Assembly: GCA_025935655.1 (NCBI GenBank)
Contig: JAICUV010000221.1
Coordinates: 1 to 5,794 of the forward strand
DNA: 5,794 bases
Direction: 5' to 3'
DNA from: Chloroflexota bacterium
GTDB lineage: Bacteria; Chloroflexota; Limnocylindria; Limnocylindrales; CSP1-4
Shown here: positions 1-5,539 of the stretch, in pieces
Numbering within the stretch: position 1 is the stretch's first letter
How the letters are laid out: every line of letters starts with the position of its first letter
The notes under the pieces: model-generated
Told to the model about the DNA's origin: nothing
What the model saw: the letters and a program-made list of their open reading frames with translations, nothing else
Database searches by the model: none
Program-made: the position numbers and the translations under genes

Positions 1-460
1 CGCCCTCGCGCCAGCCCTCGCCCAGGGCGAGGCCGTCCCGGATGTCGATCGAGACCACGACGCGCTCCGGGCCGTAGCGACCGACGAGCTCCGACGCGAA
101 CGACGGATCCCGGAGCGCGGCCGTCCCGAGGGACACCCGGGCGGCGCCCGTCCCGAGCGCGCCCGCGACGGCGATCGCCGTGCGCAGGCCGCCGCCCACC
201 TCCACGCGCGCACGGCCGTGGGTCTCCGCGACGATCGCCGCCGCGAGCTCGAGCTGGCGGGGCTCCCCCGCCCGGGCGCCGTCGAGGTCGACGACGTGGA
301 GCCACGTCGCCCCCAGCGCGGCGAACCTCGAGGCGACCGCCACCGGGTCGCCGTCGTACGCGGTCTCACGGGCGAAGTCGCCCTGCTGGAGCCGCACCAC
401 CTGGCCGCCGCGCAGGTCGATGGCCGGCAGGAGCTCGAAGGTCGGGCTGGCCGTTGACAC
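1..460 (-). CDS. hisA: HisA, ProFAR isomerase (partial, C-terminal part beyond window)
   Basis: Phosphoribosylformimino-5-aminoimidazole carboxamide ribotide isomerase, a cytosolic (beta/alpha)8-barrel enzyme that turns ProFAR into PRFAR, the substrate of HisF. The gene starts with GTG (complement of 458-460) and runs off the left edge after 153 codons; the family is about 240 residues. The start is supported by an AGGGGG ribosome-binding site a few bases upstream (465-473 region) and by the signature beginning at residue 10, LLPAIDLRGGQVVRL. Visible family features are catalytic Asp15 in AIDLRGG, HVVDLDGA at 55-62, the phosphate-binding VEVGGGLR at 86-93, SLGTAAL at 110-116, and the presumed second catalytic Asp139 in SIDIRDG. 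The GGGLR motif and DLDGARAG resemble ordinary HisA more than actinobacterial PriA, which has SGGIRDD here. It is transcribed divergently from the main his operon and shares its control region. Confidence 0.96.
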   Translation of the reverse strand, partial: MSTASPTFELLPAIDLRGGQVVRLQQGDFARETAYDGDPVAVASRFAALGATWLHVVDLDGARAGEPRQLELAAAIVAETHGRARVEVGGGLRTAIAVAGALGTGAARVSLGTAALRDPSFASELVGRYGPERVVVSIDIRDGLALGEGWREG

Positions 461-482
461 GCGTTCCCCCTGTTGCTAGCGT
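454..482 (+). promoter_or_regulatory. Predicted promoter of the regulator-hisGDCBHF operon
   Basis: A perfect sigma70 -35 hexamer, TTGACA (454-459), is followed by a 17-base spacer and TAGCGT (477-482), which fits the relaxed TAnnnT -10 common in GC-rich bacteria. Transcription would begin near 489, leaving a leader of about 70 bases before the preferred start at 562. The -35 overlaps codons 1-3 of hisA on the other strand, and the -10 lies in the left arm of the palindrome at 474-505. TAATAC at 493-498 is an alternative -10 but has a poor -35. Basis is direct reading of the sequence; activity is inferred. Confidence 0.5.
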
Positions 483-505
483 TTTAGCACGCTAATACGG
501 TAGCA
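474..505. promoter_or_regulatory. 32-bp near-perfect palindrome, probable operator
   Basis: The left arm TGCTAGCGTTTTAGCA (474-489) and the reverse complement of the right arm, TGCTACCGTATTAGCG (from 490-505), agree at 13 of 16 positions. The central part, TTAGC-AC-GCTAA (484-495), is a perfect 5-bp inverted repeat. Its TAG-N4-CTA layout is the same as the core of the E. coli trp operator (TAG-TTAA-CTA), the target of TrpR. The site can also be read as two tandem GCTA-N6-TAGC elements, at 475-488 and 491-504, with a 16-bp period. It overlaps the predicted -10 and is centred on the predicted transcription start, the classic repressor position, between divergent hisA and the operon whose first gene is a TrpR-family protein. 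That this protein binds here is inference. Confidence 0.7.
481..489 (-). promoter_or_regulatory. Possible extended -10 element for hisA
   Basis: On the minus strand TGC-TAAAAC reads as an extended -10 (TGn followed by TAnnnn) about 20 bases upstream of the hisA GTG. It would give a short leader containing the AGGGGG ribosome-binding site. I see no convincing -35 partner at 16-18 bases, so this is weak. The element lies inside the palindrome at 474-505, so a protein bound there would also block hisA. Another possible -10 on this strand is TACCGT (complement of 497-502), which also lacks a good -35. Confidence 0.25.
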
Positions 506-544
506 TGCGCTCGTGCGGCCTCGGACAGGAGCCGCCACCCGTTC

Positions 545-556
545 GGAGGGACCTCC
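545..556 (+). promoter_or_regulatory. Ribosome-binding site of the regulator gene, within a small inverted repeat
   Basis: GGAGG (545-549) is a strong Shine-Dalgarno sequence upstream of the GTG at 562. The spacing of about 12 bases is slightly long. It is followed directly by CCTCC (552-556), so the sequence is self-complementary and could form a tiny GGAG/CTCC stem with a 4-base loop, partly hiding the site in the mRNA. It decides the start choice: the alternative ATG at 505 has no recognisable Shine-Dalgarno sequence. Confidence 0.5.
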
Positions 557-561
557 CAGCC

Positions 562-888
562 GTGGCTGATCAATGGCGAACGCCCGAGACGGACGCCCTC
601 GTCGACGCCATTCTGCGCCTCGACGACCGCGACGATGCCGAGCGATTCCTGCGCGACCTGTGCACGCTCGGCGAGCTCCGTGACATGGCCCAGCGGTGGG
701 CGGTGGTGCGCCTCCTGGACGAGGGCCTCCACTACGCGGAGATCTCGAAGCGCACGGGCGCCAGCACGGCGACGATCACCCGGATCGCGTCCTGGCTGAA
801 CCACGGCGAGGACGGCTATCGCCGGGCGCTCGCGCGGCTCAAGGCGCTGGACGCGCCGTCGTCCCCCGCGGCCGGCGGCGGGCGATGA
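562..888 (+). CDS. TrpR-superfamily (YerC/YecD-type) transcriptional regulator
   Basis: A small all-helical DNA-binding protein of 108 residues from GTG 562. An in-frame ATG at 505 would add 19 residues, but it lacks a ribosome-binding site, touches the palindrome, and gives an unusual Arg/Pro-rich N-terminus. The GTG start gives the usual family length (about 100). LxxLxxAIL-like helix 1 is at 12-20, RFLRDLCT at 28-35, AQRWAVVRLLDEG at 43-55, and the helix-turn-helix at about 56-82 has recognition helix GASTATITRIASWLN. This matches E. coli TrpR (GAGIATITRGSNSL) and B. subtilis YerC. Residues equivalent to the TrpR tryptophan contacts Thr44, Arg54 and Arg84 are kept (Thr35, Arg45, Arg74), but Gly85 and Ser88 are replaced by Ile75 and Trp78, so the ligand is probably not tryptophan bound in the same way. 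Its stop overlaps the hisG start (ATGA), making it the first gene of the his operon. As I recall, TrpR-type HisR/YerC proteins have been proposed as his regulators in some Gram-positive bacteria. A role as his repressor here is inferred. Confidence 0.88.
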   Translation: MADQWRTPETDALVDAILRLDDRDDAERFLRDLCTLGELRDMAQRWAVVRLLDEGLHYAEISKRTGASTATITRIASWLNHGEDGYRRALARLKALDAPSSPAAGGGR

Positions 889-1745
889 GGGACCGCCTCC
901 GGCTCGCCATCCCGAACAAGGGCCGCCTCCTCGAGTCGACGCTGGCGCTGCTCAAGGACGCGGGCCTGGTCTTCGAGGCCCATGATCGGAGCCTCGTCTC
1001 GCGCGTCGAGAACCACCCGCTGGACATCCTGTTCGTCCGCACCAACGACGTCGTGGAGTTCGTCGCGGACGGCGTCGCGGAGGTCGGCATCACGGGCGGC
1101 GACATCCTCGCCGAGTCGGGCGTCCCGTTGCCCAGGCTGCGCGACCTGGGCTACGGGCGCTGCCGGCTCACGGCCGCGGTCCCCACGGACGCGCCGTACG
1201 ACACGATCGCGGACCTCAACGGCGTCCGCCTCGCGACGTCGCACCCCAACGTGACGCGCGCCTTCTTCGCGGACCAGGGGATCGCGGTGGACGTCATCAC
1301 GCTGTCGGGCGCCGTCGAGGTCGCGCCGCGGCTGGGGCTCGCCGACGCGATCGTGGACCTCGTGTCCACGGGCTCGACCCTCCAGGTGAACGGCCTGCGC
1401 GCGATCGGCGACATCCTCGCCTCGGAGGCGATCCTCGTCACCAACGAGGCCTCGCTCGCGCAGCGTCCGGGCGAGCTCGACGCGATCGTGACGATGTTCG
1501 GGTCGGTCATCGCCGCGCGCGACTGCAAGTACCTGATGATGAACGCCCCCGCGACCAAGCTCGGCGAGCTCGAGGACCTGCTGCCCGGCCTCGAGTCGCC
1601 GTCGGTGATCCCGCTCGCGCACGAGGGCATGATCGCGATCCACTCGGTCGTCGGCGCGGACGAGGTGTGGGGGCTGCTGCCGAAGCTCAAGACCGCCGGT
1701 GCGTCCGGGATCCTGGTCTTGCCCATCGAGAAGATCCTCCCGTGA
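885..1745 (+). CDS. hisG: HisG, ATP phosphoribosyltransferase (long form)
   Basis: Catalyses the first, committed step of histidine synthesis, joining ATP and PRPP to make PR-ATP. The protein is 286 residues. This is the long form, with an N-terminal two-domain catalytic core (about 1-210) and a C-terminal ACT-like regulatory domain (about 211-286) that normally gives histidine feedback inhibition without HisZ. Visible motifs are IPNKGRL at 9-15, GITGGD at 68-73, the PRPP-binding loop DLVSTGSTLQVNGL starting at Asp158, and CKYLMMNAP at 214-222, which marks the start of the regulatory part. It ends in the typical GILVLPIEKIL. The ATG at 885 overlaps the TGA of the regulator gene (ATGA), and the first residues RLRLAIPNKGRL fit the family start. 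A longer upstream reading in this frame would only run through the regulator in the wrong frame. Confidence 0.97.
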   Translation: MRDRLRLAIPNKGRLLESTLALLKDAGLVFEAHDRSLVSRVENHPLDILFVRTNDVVEFVADGVAEVGITGGDILAESGVPLPRLRDLGYGRCRLTAAVPTDAPYDTIADLNGVRLATSHPNVTRAFFADQGIAVDVITLSGAVEVAPRLGLADAIVDLVSTGSTLQVNGLRAIGDILASEAILVTNEASLAQRPGELDAIVTMFGSVIAARDCKYLMMNAPATKLGELEDLLPGLESPSVIPLAHEGMIAIHSVVGADEVWGLLPKLKTAGASGILVLPIEKILP

Positions 1746-3088
1746 CGGCGACGACGCACGCCGCTCCGCTGACCCTCCGCCGGCTCGACCTGCGCGACCC
1801 CGACGCGGCCGCGCTCCGGGAACGCGACGCGCTGTTCCGGCGCGGCGCCGTGCCGGATCCGGCGGTGCGCGAGGCGGCCCGCGGCATCCTCGACGATGTC
1901 CGCGCCCGCGGCGGTGCGGCGGTCCGGGACGCGGCGGCCCGGTTCGGCGGCGGCCGGCCGGACGGCCGCCTGCTGCTGACCCGCGAGGAGCTGCTGGCGG
2001 CGGCCGACGCGATGGCGGCGCCGGCGCGGGACGCCCTGGAGACCGCGATCGCGAACGTGCGCCGGTTCGCCGAGACGCAGCGTCCCGCCGCGTCCACGCG
2101 GACCACGATCGTCGACGGGGTGGTCCTCGAGCGGCGCTGGCTCCCTGTCATGCGCGCCGGCGTGTATGCGCCCGGCGGCGGGGCGCCGTACCCCAGCTCG
2201 CTCGTCATGGGCGTCGTCCCGGCCCGCGTGGCGGGCGTGGAGACCGTCGTCGTCGCCAGCCCGGCCGATGGCGAGGGCGACGTCCACCCGGTCCTGCTCG
2301 GCGCGGCCGGGCTCCTCGGCGTGGACGCGCTCCTCGTCGCGGGCGGCGTCCAGGCGATCGGCGCGCTGGCGTACGGCCTCGCGGACGAGGACCTCGCGCC
2401 GATGGACCTCGTCGTCGGACCGGGATCGACCTGGGTCACGGCCGCCAAGATCGAGGTCGTGGGCGAGGTGGCGATCGACCTCCCCGCGGGACCGTCGGAG
2501 GGCCTCGTGCTGGCGGACGCGTCCGCGGATCCCCGGACCGTCGCCGCGGACCTCATCACGCAGGCGGAGCACGGACCGGACTCCCCTGCCCTGCTCGTGA
2601 CCACGGACCCCGCGCTCGCCGATGCCGTCGAGGCCGAGGTCCGCGCCCTGCTCATGACGGCCCTGCGGCGCGACATCCTCGCGGCGGCGCTCGGCGACCA
2701 CGGCCGGATCGTCCTCGTCCCCGACCTGTCCGCGGGGATCGAGTTCGTCAACGGCTATGCCCCGGAGCACCTCTCGCTGGACGTGGAGCCGCTCGAGGAC
2801 ACCGTTGGGCGGATCCGGAACGCCGGGTCGATCTTCGTCGGCCGCTGGAGCCCCGAGAGCGCGGGCGACTACGCGTCGGGCGCGAACCACGTGCTGCCCA
2901 CGGGCGGGCTGGCGCGCGCCTGCGGGCCGCTCGCCGTCGAGGCGTTCGGCAAGTACAACCAGGTCCAGCGGATCACGCGCGAGGGGCTCCAGGCGCTCCG
3001 GCCGTCGATCCGCACCCTCGCCGAGGCGGAGGGCCTGCTCGCCCACCGCGACGCCGTGGAGATCCGCTTCGAGGGAGACGACGCATGA
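1742..3088 (+). CDS. hisD: HisD, histidinol dehydrogenase
   Basis: Zinc- and NAD-dependent enzyme that oxidises L-histidinol twice, through histidinal, to L-histidine, the last step of the pathway; cytosolic homodimer. It has 448 residues against about 430 in the family, with a slightly long Ala/Thr N-terminus. Start is GTG at 1742, overlapping the hisG stop as GTGA. Recognisable are YAPGGGAPYPSSLVMG at 142-157, VGPGSTWVTAAK at 225-236 and IDLPAGPSEGL at 245-255. Residues corresponding to E. coli zinc and catalytic positions are all present: Gln274 and His277 in TQAEHG, the Glu342-His343 acid/base pair in APEHLSLD, Asp376 and His383 in GDYASGANHVLPT, and His435 near the C-terminus. The enzyme therefore looks intact. 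It is followed by hisC with a 4-base overlap. Confidence 0.97.
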   Translation: MTATTHAAPLTLRRLDLRDPDAAALRERDALFRRGAVPDPAVREAARGILDDVRARGGAAVRDAAARFGGGRPDGRLLLTREELLAAADAMAAPARDALETAIANVRRFAETQRPAASTRTTIVDGVVLERRWLPVMRAGVYAPGGGAPYPSSLVMGVVPARVAGVETVVVASPADGEGDVHPVLLGAAGLLGVDALLVAGGVQAIGALAYGLADEDLAPMDLVVGPGSTWVTAAKIEVVGEVAIDLPAGPSEGLVLADASADPRTVAADLITQAEHGPDSPALLVTTDPALADAVEAEVRALLMTALRRDILAAALGDHGRIVLVPDLSAGIEFVNGYAPEHLSLDVEPLEDTVGRIRNAGSIFVGRWSPESAGDYASGANHVLPTGGLARACGPLAVEAFGKYNQVQRITREGLQALRPSIRTLAEAEGLLAHRDAVEIRFEGDDA

Positions 3089-4269
3089 GCCCCAGCCCGT
3101 TCGCCGTCACGTCGCCGACGGACCCAGCCTCGTACAGCTGGGAGGCGACCGACGAGGGCGTCGCCGAGCGCTTCGGCATCCCCGTGGGCCAGGTCCTGCG
3201 GTTCGACCTCAACACCTCGCCCGCCCCGCCCTCGATGCTCGCGGGGATGCTGGCCGCCGGCCGGTTCGAGACCAGCCTGTCCGAGTACCCACCCGGCGAC
3301 TACCGGCACCTCGTGGAGGCCGCCGCCGCCCGGTACGGGGTCGCGGTCGAGGAGGTCGTGCCGGGCGCGGGTGCGGACGAGATCCTGGACATGTGTACCA
3401 AGGCGTTCCTGCCCGCGGGCGCGGCCGCCGTGATCTCGACCCCCACCTACGCGATGTACCGCGTCCACGCGGAGCAGCGCGGCGGCCGCCTGATCGCGGT
3501 GCCCCGTCTGCCCAAGGCGGACGGGTGGGCGATGGACGTGCCCGCCGTCCGCACCGCGGCCCGCGAGGCGACCCTCGTCTGGGTCTGCAACCCGAACAAC
3601 CCGACCGGCCGCGCGGAGCCCGAGGGCGCCATCGAGCGGCTCCTCGAGGGGATCGCCGCGGATGCCGAGGCCGACGGCCGTCCGGCCCCGGCGGTCGTGG
3701 TGGACGAGGCCTACAGCGAGTTCGTCAAGGCATCGGTGATCCCGCTCCGGACCCGGTTCCCGAACCTCGTCGCCGTCCGCACGGCCTCCAAGGCGTACGC
3801 CATGGCCGGCCTGCGGGTGGGCTTCGCGGTCGCCGCCCCGGCCACCCTCGCCCGGATCGCCCTGTACCGGCCGCCGGGCTCTGTCGGCACGATCTCCGCG
3901 ACGGTCGTCGCGCGCGCCCTGCGCGAGACGGCGGACATGGAGGCGAACGTGGCCCGGGTGCTGGCGGAGCGGCCGCGGCTGGCGTCCGCCCTGGCCGAGG
4001 TCGGCTGGGACCCCCAGCCCACGGTCACGAACTTCATCCTCCTCGACCTCGCCAGCGCCGAGCGCTCGGAGGCCGCCGCGCTCGCCCTGATGCGCCGCGG
4101 GCTGGTGCCGCGGACGTTCGGACATGGCCACCCGCTCGCGCACTGCCTCCGCGTCACCGTCCGCGACCCGGCTGAGAACGAACGCCTCATCGAGGCCGCG
4201 TGGGAGATCGCGCCCACCCTGCCTCCCGTCCCCGTCCCCGTCCCCGCCACGCCGGAGATCGCCGAATGA
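3085..4269 (+). CDS. hisC: HisC, histidinol-phosphate aminotransferase
   Basis: PLP-dependent fold-type I aminotransferase converting imidazole acetol phosphate and glutamate to histidinol phosphate and 2-oxoglutarate. It has 394 residues, longer than the usual 350-360, through an N-terminal stretch of about 20 residues and a Pro/Val tail. Conserved residues are NPNNPTG at 169-175, Asp207 and Tyr210 in VVVDEAY (pyridine nitrogen and O3' contacts), Schiff-base Lys236 in TASKAYAMAGLRVGF, phosphate-binding Arg244, and substrate-carboxylate Arg356 in CLRVTV. The N-terminal motif that is usually NENP reads NTSP (43-46). The ATG at 3085 overlaps the hisD stop (ATGA) and has a good GGGAG site seven bases upstream (3073-3077). 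Class I/II aminotransferases are hard to tell apart, and the his-operon position (between hisD and hisB) carries much of the assignment. Confidence 0.93.
   Translation: MSPSPFAVTSPTDPASYSWEATDEGVAERFGIPVGQVLRFDLNTSPAPPSMLAGMLAAGRFETSLSEYPPGDYRHLVEAAAARYGVAVEEVVPGAGADEILDMCTKAFLPAGAAAVISTPTYAMYRVHAEQRGGRLIAVPRLPKADGWAMDVPAVRTAAREATLVWVCNPNNPTGRAEPEGAIERLLEGIAADAEADGRPAPAVVVDEAYSEFVKASVIPLRTRFPNLVAVRTASKAYAMAGLRVGFAVAAPATLARIALYRPPGSVGTISATVVARALRETADMEANVARVLAERPRLASALAEVGWDPQPTVTNFILLDLASAERSEAAALALMRRGLVPRTFGHGHPLAHCLRVTVRDPAENERLIEAAWEIAPTLPPVPVPVPATPEIAE
4225..4248 (+). repeat. Six-base tandem repeat in the hisC 3' end
   Basis: CCCGTC occurs three times perfectly (4225-4242), followed by one copy with a single change (CCCGCC, 4243-4248). 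It is in frame in hisC and encodes a Pro-Val tail at residues 381-388, outside the aminotransferase fold. A change of one unit would keep the frame and add or remove one Pro-Val pair. Confidence 0.8.
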
Positions 4270-4892
4270 CCACGCCGCTCGGCACGCTCGATGTCCAGGA
4301 GCGCGAGGCGCGGCGCGTGCGCGTCGCCCGCCGCACCCGCGAGACCGACATCACGATCGCCCTCGACCTGGACGGCTCGGGGCGCGCGGAGATCTCGACC
4401 GGGATCGGCTTCTACGACCACCTCCTGGGCTCGCTCGCGCACCACGGCCTGTTCGACCTCGAGGTCCGCGCGACCGGCGACCTCGAGGTGGACGAGCACC
4501 ACACCGTCGAGGACGTCGCGCTCGTCCTCGGCGCGGCCTTCGCGGAGGCGCTCGGCGACCGGGCGGGCATCCGCCGCTTCGGCGACAGCAGCGTCCCGAT
4601 GGACGAGAGCGTCGCGACCGCGGTCATCGACGTCGGCGGGCGGCCGTACGCCGTCATCGACCTCCCGTTCCGCGCCGAGCGGGCGGGCGCGCTCCCCCTC
4701 CAGCTCGTCGACCATGCGCTCGAGTCGTTCGCGCGAACCGCGGGCGCGACCCTCCACCTCCGCGGCTCGGGCCGGAACGACCACCACCTCGCGGAGGCCG
4801 CGTTCAAGGCGCTCGGGCGTGCGCTGCGGGTCGCCTGCGAGCCCGATCCTCGGCGGACGGGCGTCGCCTCCACGAAGGGCTCGCTCGGGTGA
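4266..4892 (+). CDS. hisB: HisB, imidazoleglycerol-phosphate dehydratase
   Basis: Manganese enzyme that removes water from imidazole glycerol phosphate to give imidazole acetol phosphate, the HisC substrate; the family forms 24-mers. It has 208 residues and is the monofunctional dehydratase, with no N-terminal HAD-type histidinol-phosphatase domain of the enterobacterial kind, so that phosphatase must be encoded elsewhere. Metal-binding signatures are complete: GFYDHLLGSLAHHG at 48-61 (His52, His59, His60), DEHHTVEDVALVLG at 76-89 (His78, His79, Glu82), PMDE at 111-114, DHALESFA at 149-156 (His150), and NDHHLAEAAFKALGRALR at 171-188 (His173, His174, Glu177). The C-terminus STKGSL is typical. 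The ATG at 4266 overlaps the hisC stop (ATGA), with GGAG at 4254-4257 as ribosome-binding site. Confidence 0.97.
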   Translation: MTTPLGTLDVQEREARRVRVARRTRETDITIALDLDGSGRAEISTGIGFYDHLLGSLAHHGLFDLEVRATGDLEVDEHHTVEDVALVLGAAFAEALGDRAGIRRFGDSSVPMDESVATAVIDVGGRPYAVIDLPFRAERAGALPLQLVDHALESFARTAGATLHLRGSGRNDHHLAEAAFKALGRALRVACEPDPRRTGVASTKGSLG

Positions 4893-5539
4893 GCGTCCAG
4901 GTCGTCGTCGTGGACTACGGCGCCGGCAACCTCGTCTCGATCGAGCAGGCCCTCGTGGCGGCGGGCGCGCGCGTCCGCCGGGCGACCGACGGGGCAGGGA
5001 TCGACGGCGCGGATCTCCTCGTCGTGCCGGGCGTGGGCGCCGCGGCGCCGGCGATGGCGCGCCTCCGCGCGGGCGGCTTCGTCGAGCCCATCCGGGACTG
5101 GATCGGCGCGGACCGCCCGTTCCTCGGGATCTGCCTGGGCCTCCAGCTGCTGTTCGAGGGCTCGGACGAGGACGGCGCCGAGACGCTCGGCGTCCTGCCC
5201 GGTCGGACGGTCCGGCTCGACGGCGCCCCAACCCTGCCGCACATCGGCTGGAACCAGGTCGTGCGTCGTCGCGAGCACCCGGCGTTCGCGGGCATCGCGC
5301 CGGACGCGGACTTCTACTTCGTGCACTCGTACGTCGGCCTGCCGGCCGGACCGGCGGCGCACGACGCCGTCCTCGCCGTGACCGAGCACGGCCAGCCGTT
5401 CGTCTCTGCGGTCGCCCGCGGTCGCCTCCTGGGCGTCCAGTTCCACCCGGAGCGGTCCGGCGACGACGGGCTGCGGCTCATCGCGAACGTCGTCGGCCTC
5501 GCCCTCGCCGACGCGGGCGCCCGCCGGGGCGCCGCCTGA
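4889..5539 (+). CDS. hisH: HisH, glutaminase subunit of imidazole glycerol phosphate synthase
   Basis: Class I glutamine amidotransferase that releases ammonia from glutamine and passes it to HisF, where PRFAR is closed to imidazole glycerol phosphate and AICAR. It has 216 residues, close to the usual 200-210. Seen are VVDYGAGNLVSIEQAL at 7-22, the oxyanion-strand PGVG at 47-50, the nucleophile elbow GICLGLQLLFEGS (Cys82), PHIGWNQV at 117-124, FVHSYV at 144-149, and the rest of the catalytic triad in GVQFHPERSG (His186, Glu188). The GTG start at 4889 overlaps the hisB TGA as GTGA, with AAGGG at 4875-4879 as ribosome-binding site. The next gene is its partner hisF. In many his operons hisA lies between hisH and hisF, but here it does not. 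Confidence 0.97.
   Translation: MSVQVVVVDYGAGNLVSIEQALVAAGARVRRATDGAGIDGADLLVVPGVGAAAPAMARLRAGGFVEPIRDWIGADRPFLGICLGLQLLFEGSDEDGAETLGVLPGRTVRLDGAPTLPHIGWNQVVRRREHPAFAGIAPDADFYFVHSYVGLPAGPAAHDAVLAVTEHGQPFVSAVARGRLLGVQFHPERSGDDGLRLIANVVGLALADAGARRGAA

Noticed and set aside
180..479. Plus-strand open frames near the left edge
   Set aside because: The minus strand here encodes a clear HisA N-terminus with catalytic and phosphate-binding motifs. The plus-strand frames are its shadows.
474..505. Palindrome as a transcription terminator or his leader attenuator
   Set aside because: It lies between two divergent gene starts, has no following T-run, and no leader peptide with histidine codons is present. 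An operator fits the position better.
696..884. Longer HisG starting at ATG 696
   Set aside because: It would run through the regulator gene in another frame. HisG family similarity begins right after the ATG at 885.
1151..3046. Open frame of 631 codons on the minus strand across hisG and hisD
   Set aside because: It is antisense to two genes with full family motifs, its residue content is Arg/Ala/Gly/Asp-rich without domain signatures, and such open frames are expected opposite GC-rich coding sequence.
1699..3084. Upstream extension of the hisC frame across hisD, suggesting a fusion protein of 856 residues
   Set aside because: The extension reads hisD in the wrong frame and is a low-complexity Arg/Gly/Pro string. 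HisC starts cleanly at 3085 with a good ribosome-binding site.
3711..5231. Open frame of 506 codons on the minus strand across hisC, hisB and hisH
   Set aside because: It is Arg/Pro/Ser-rich, has no recognisable motif, and lies opposite three intact enzymes.
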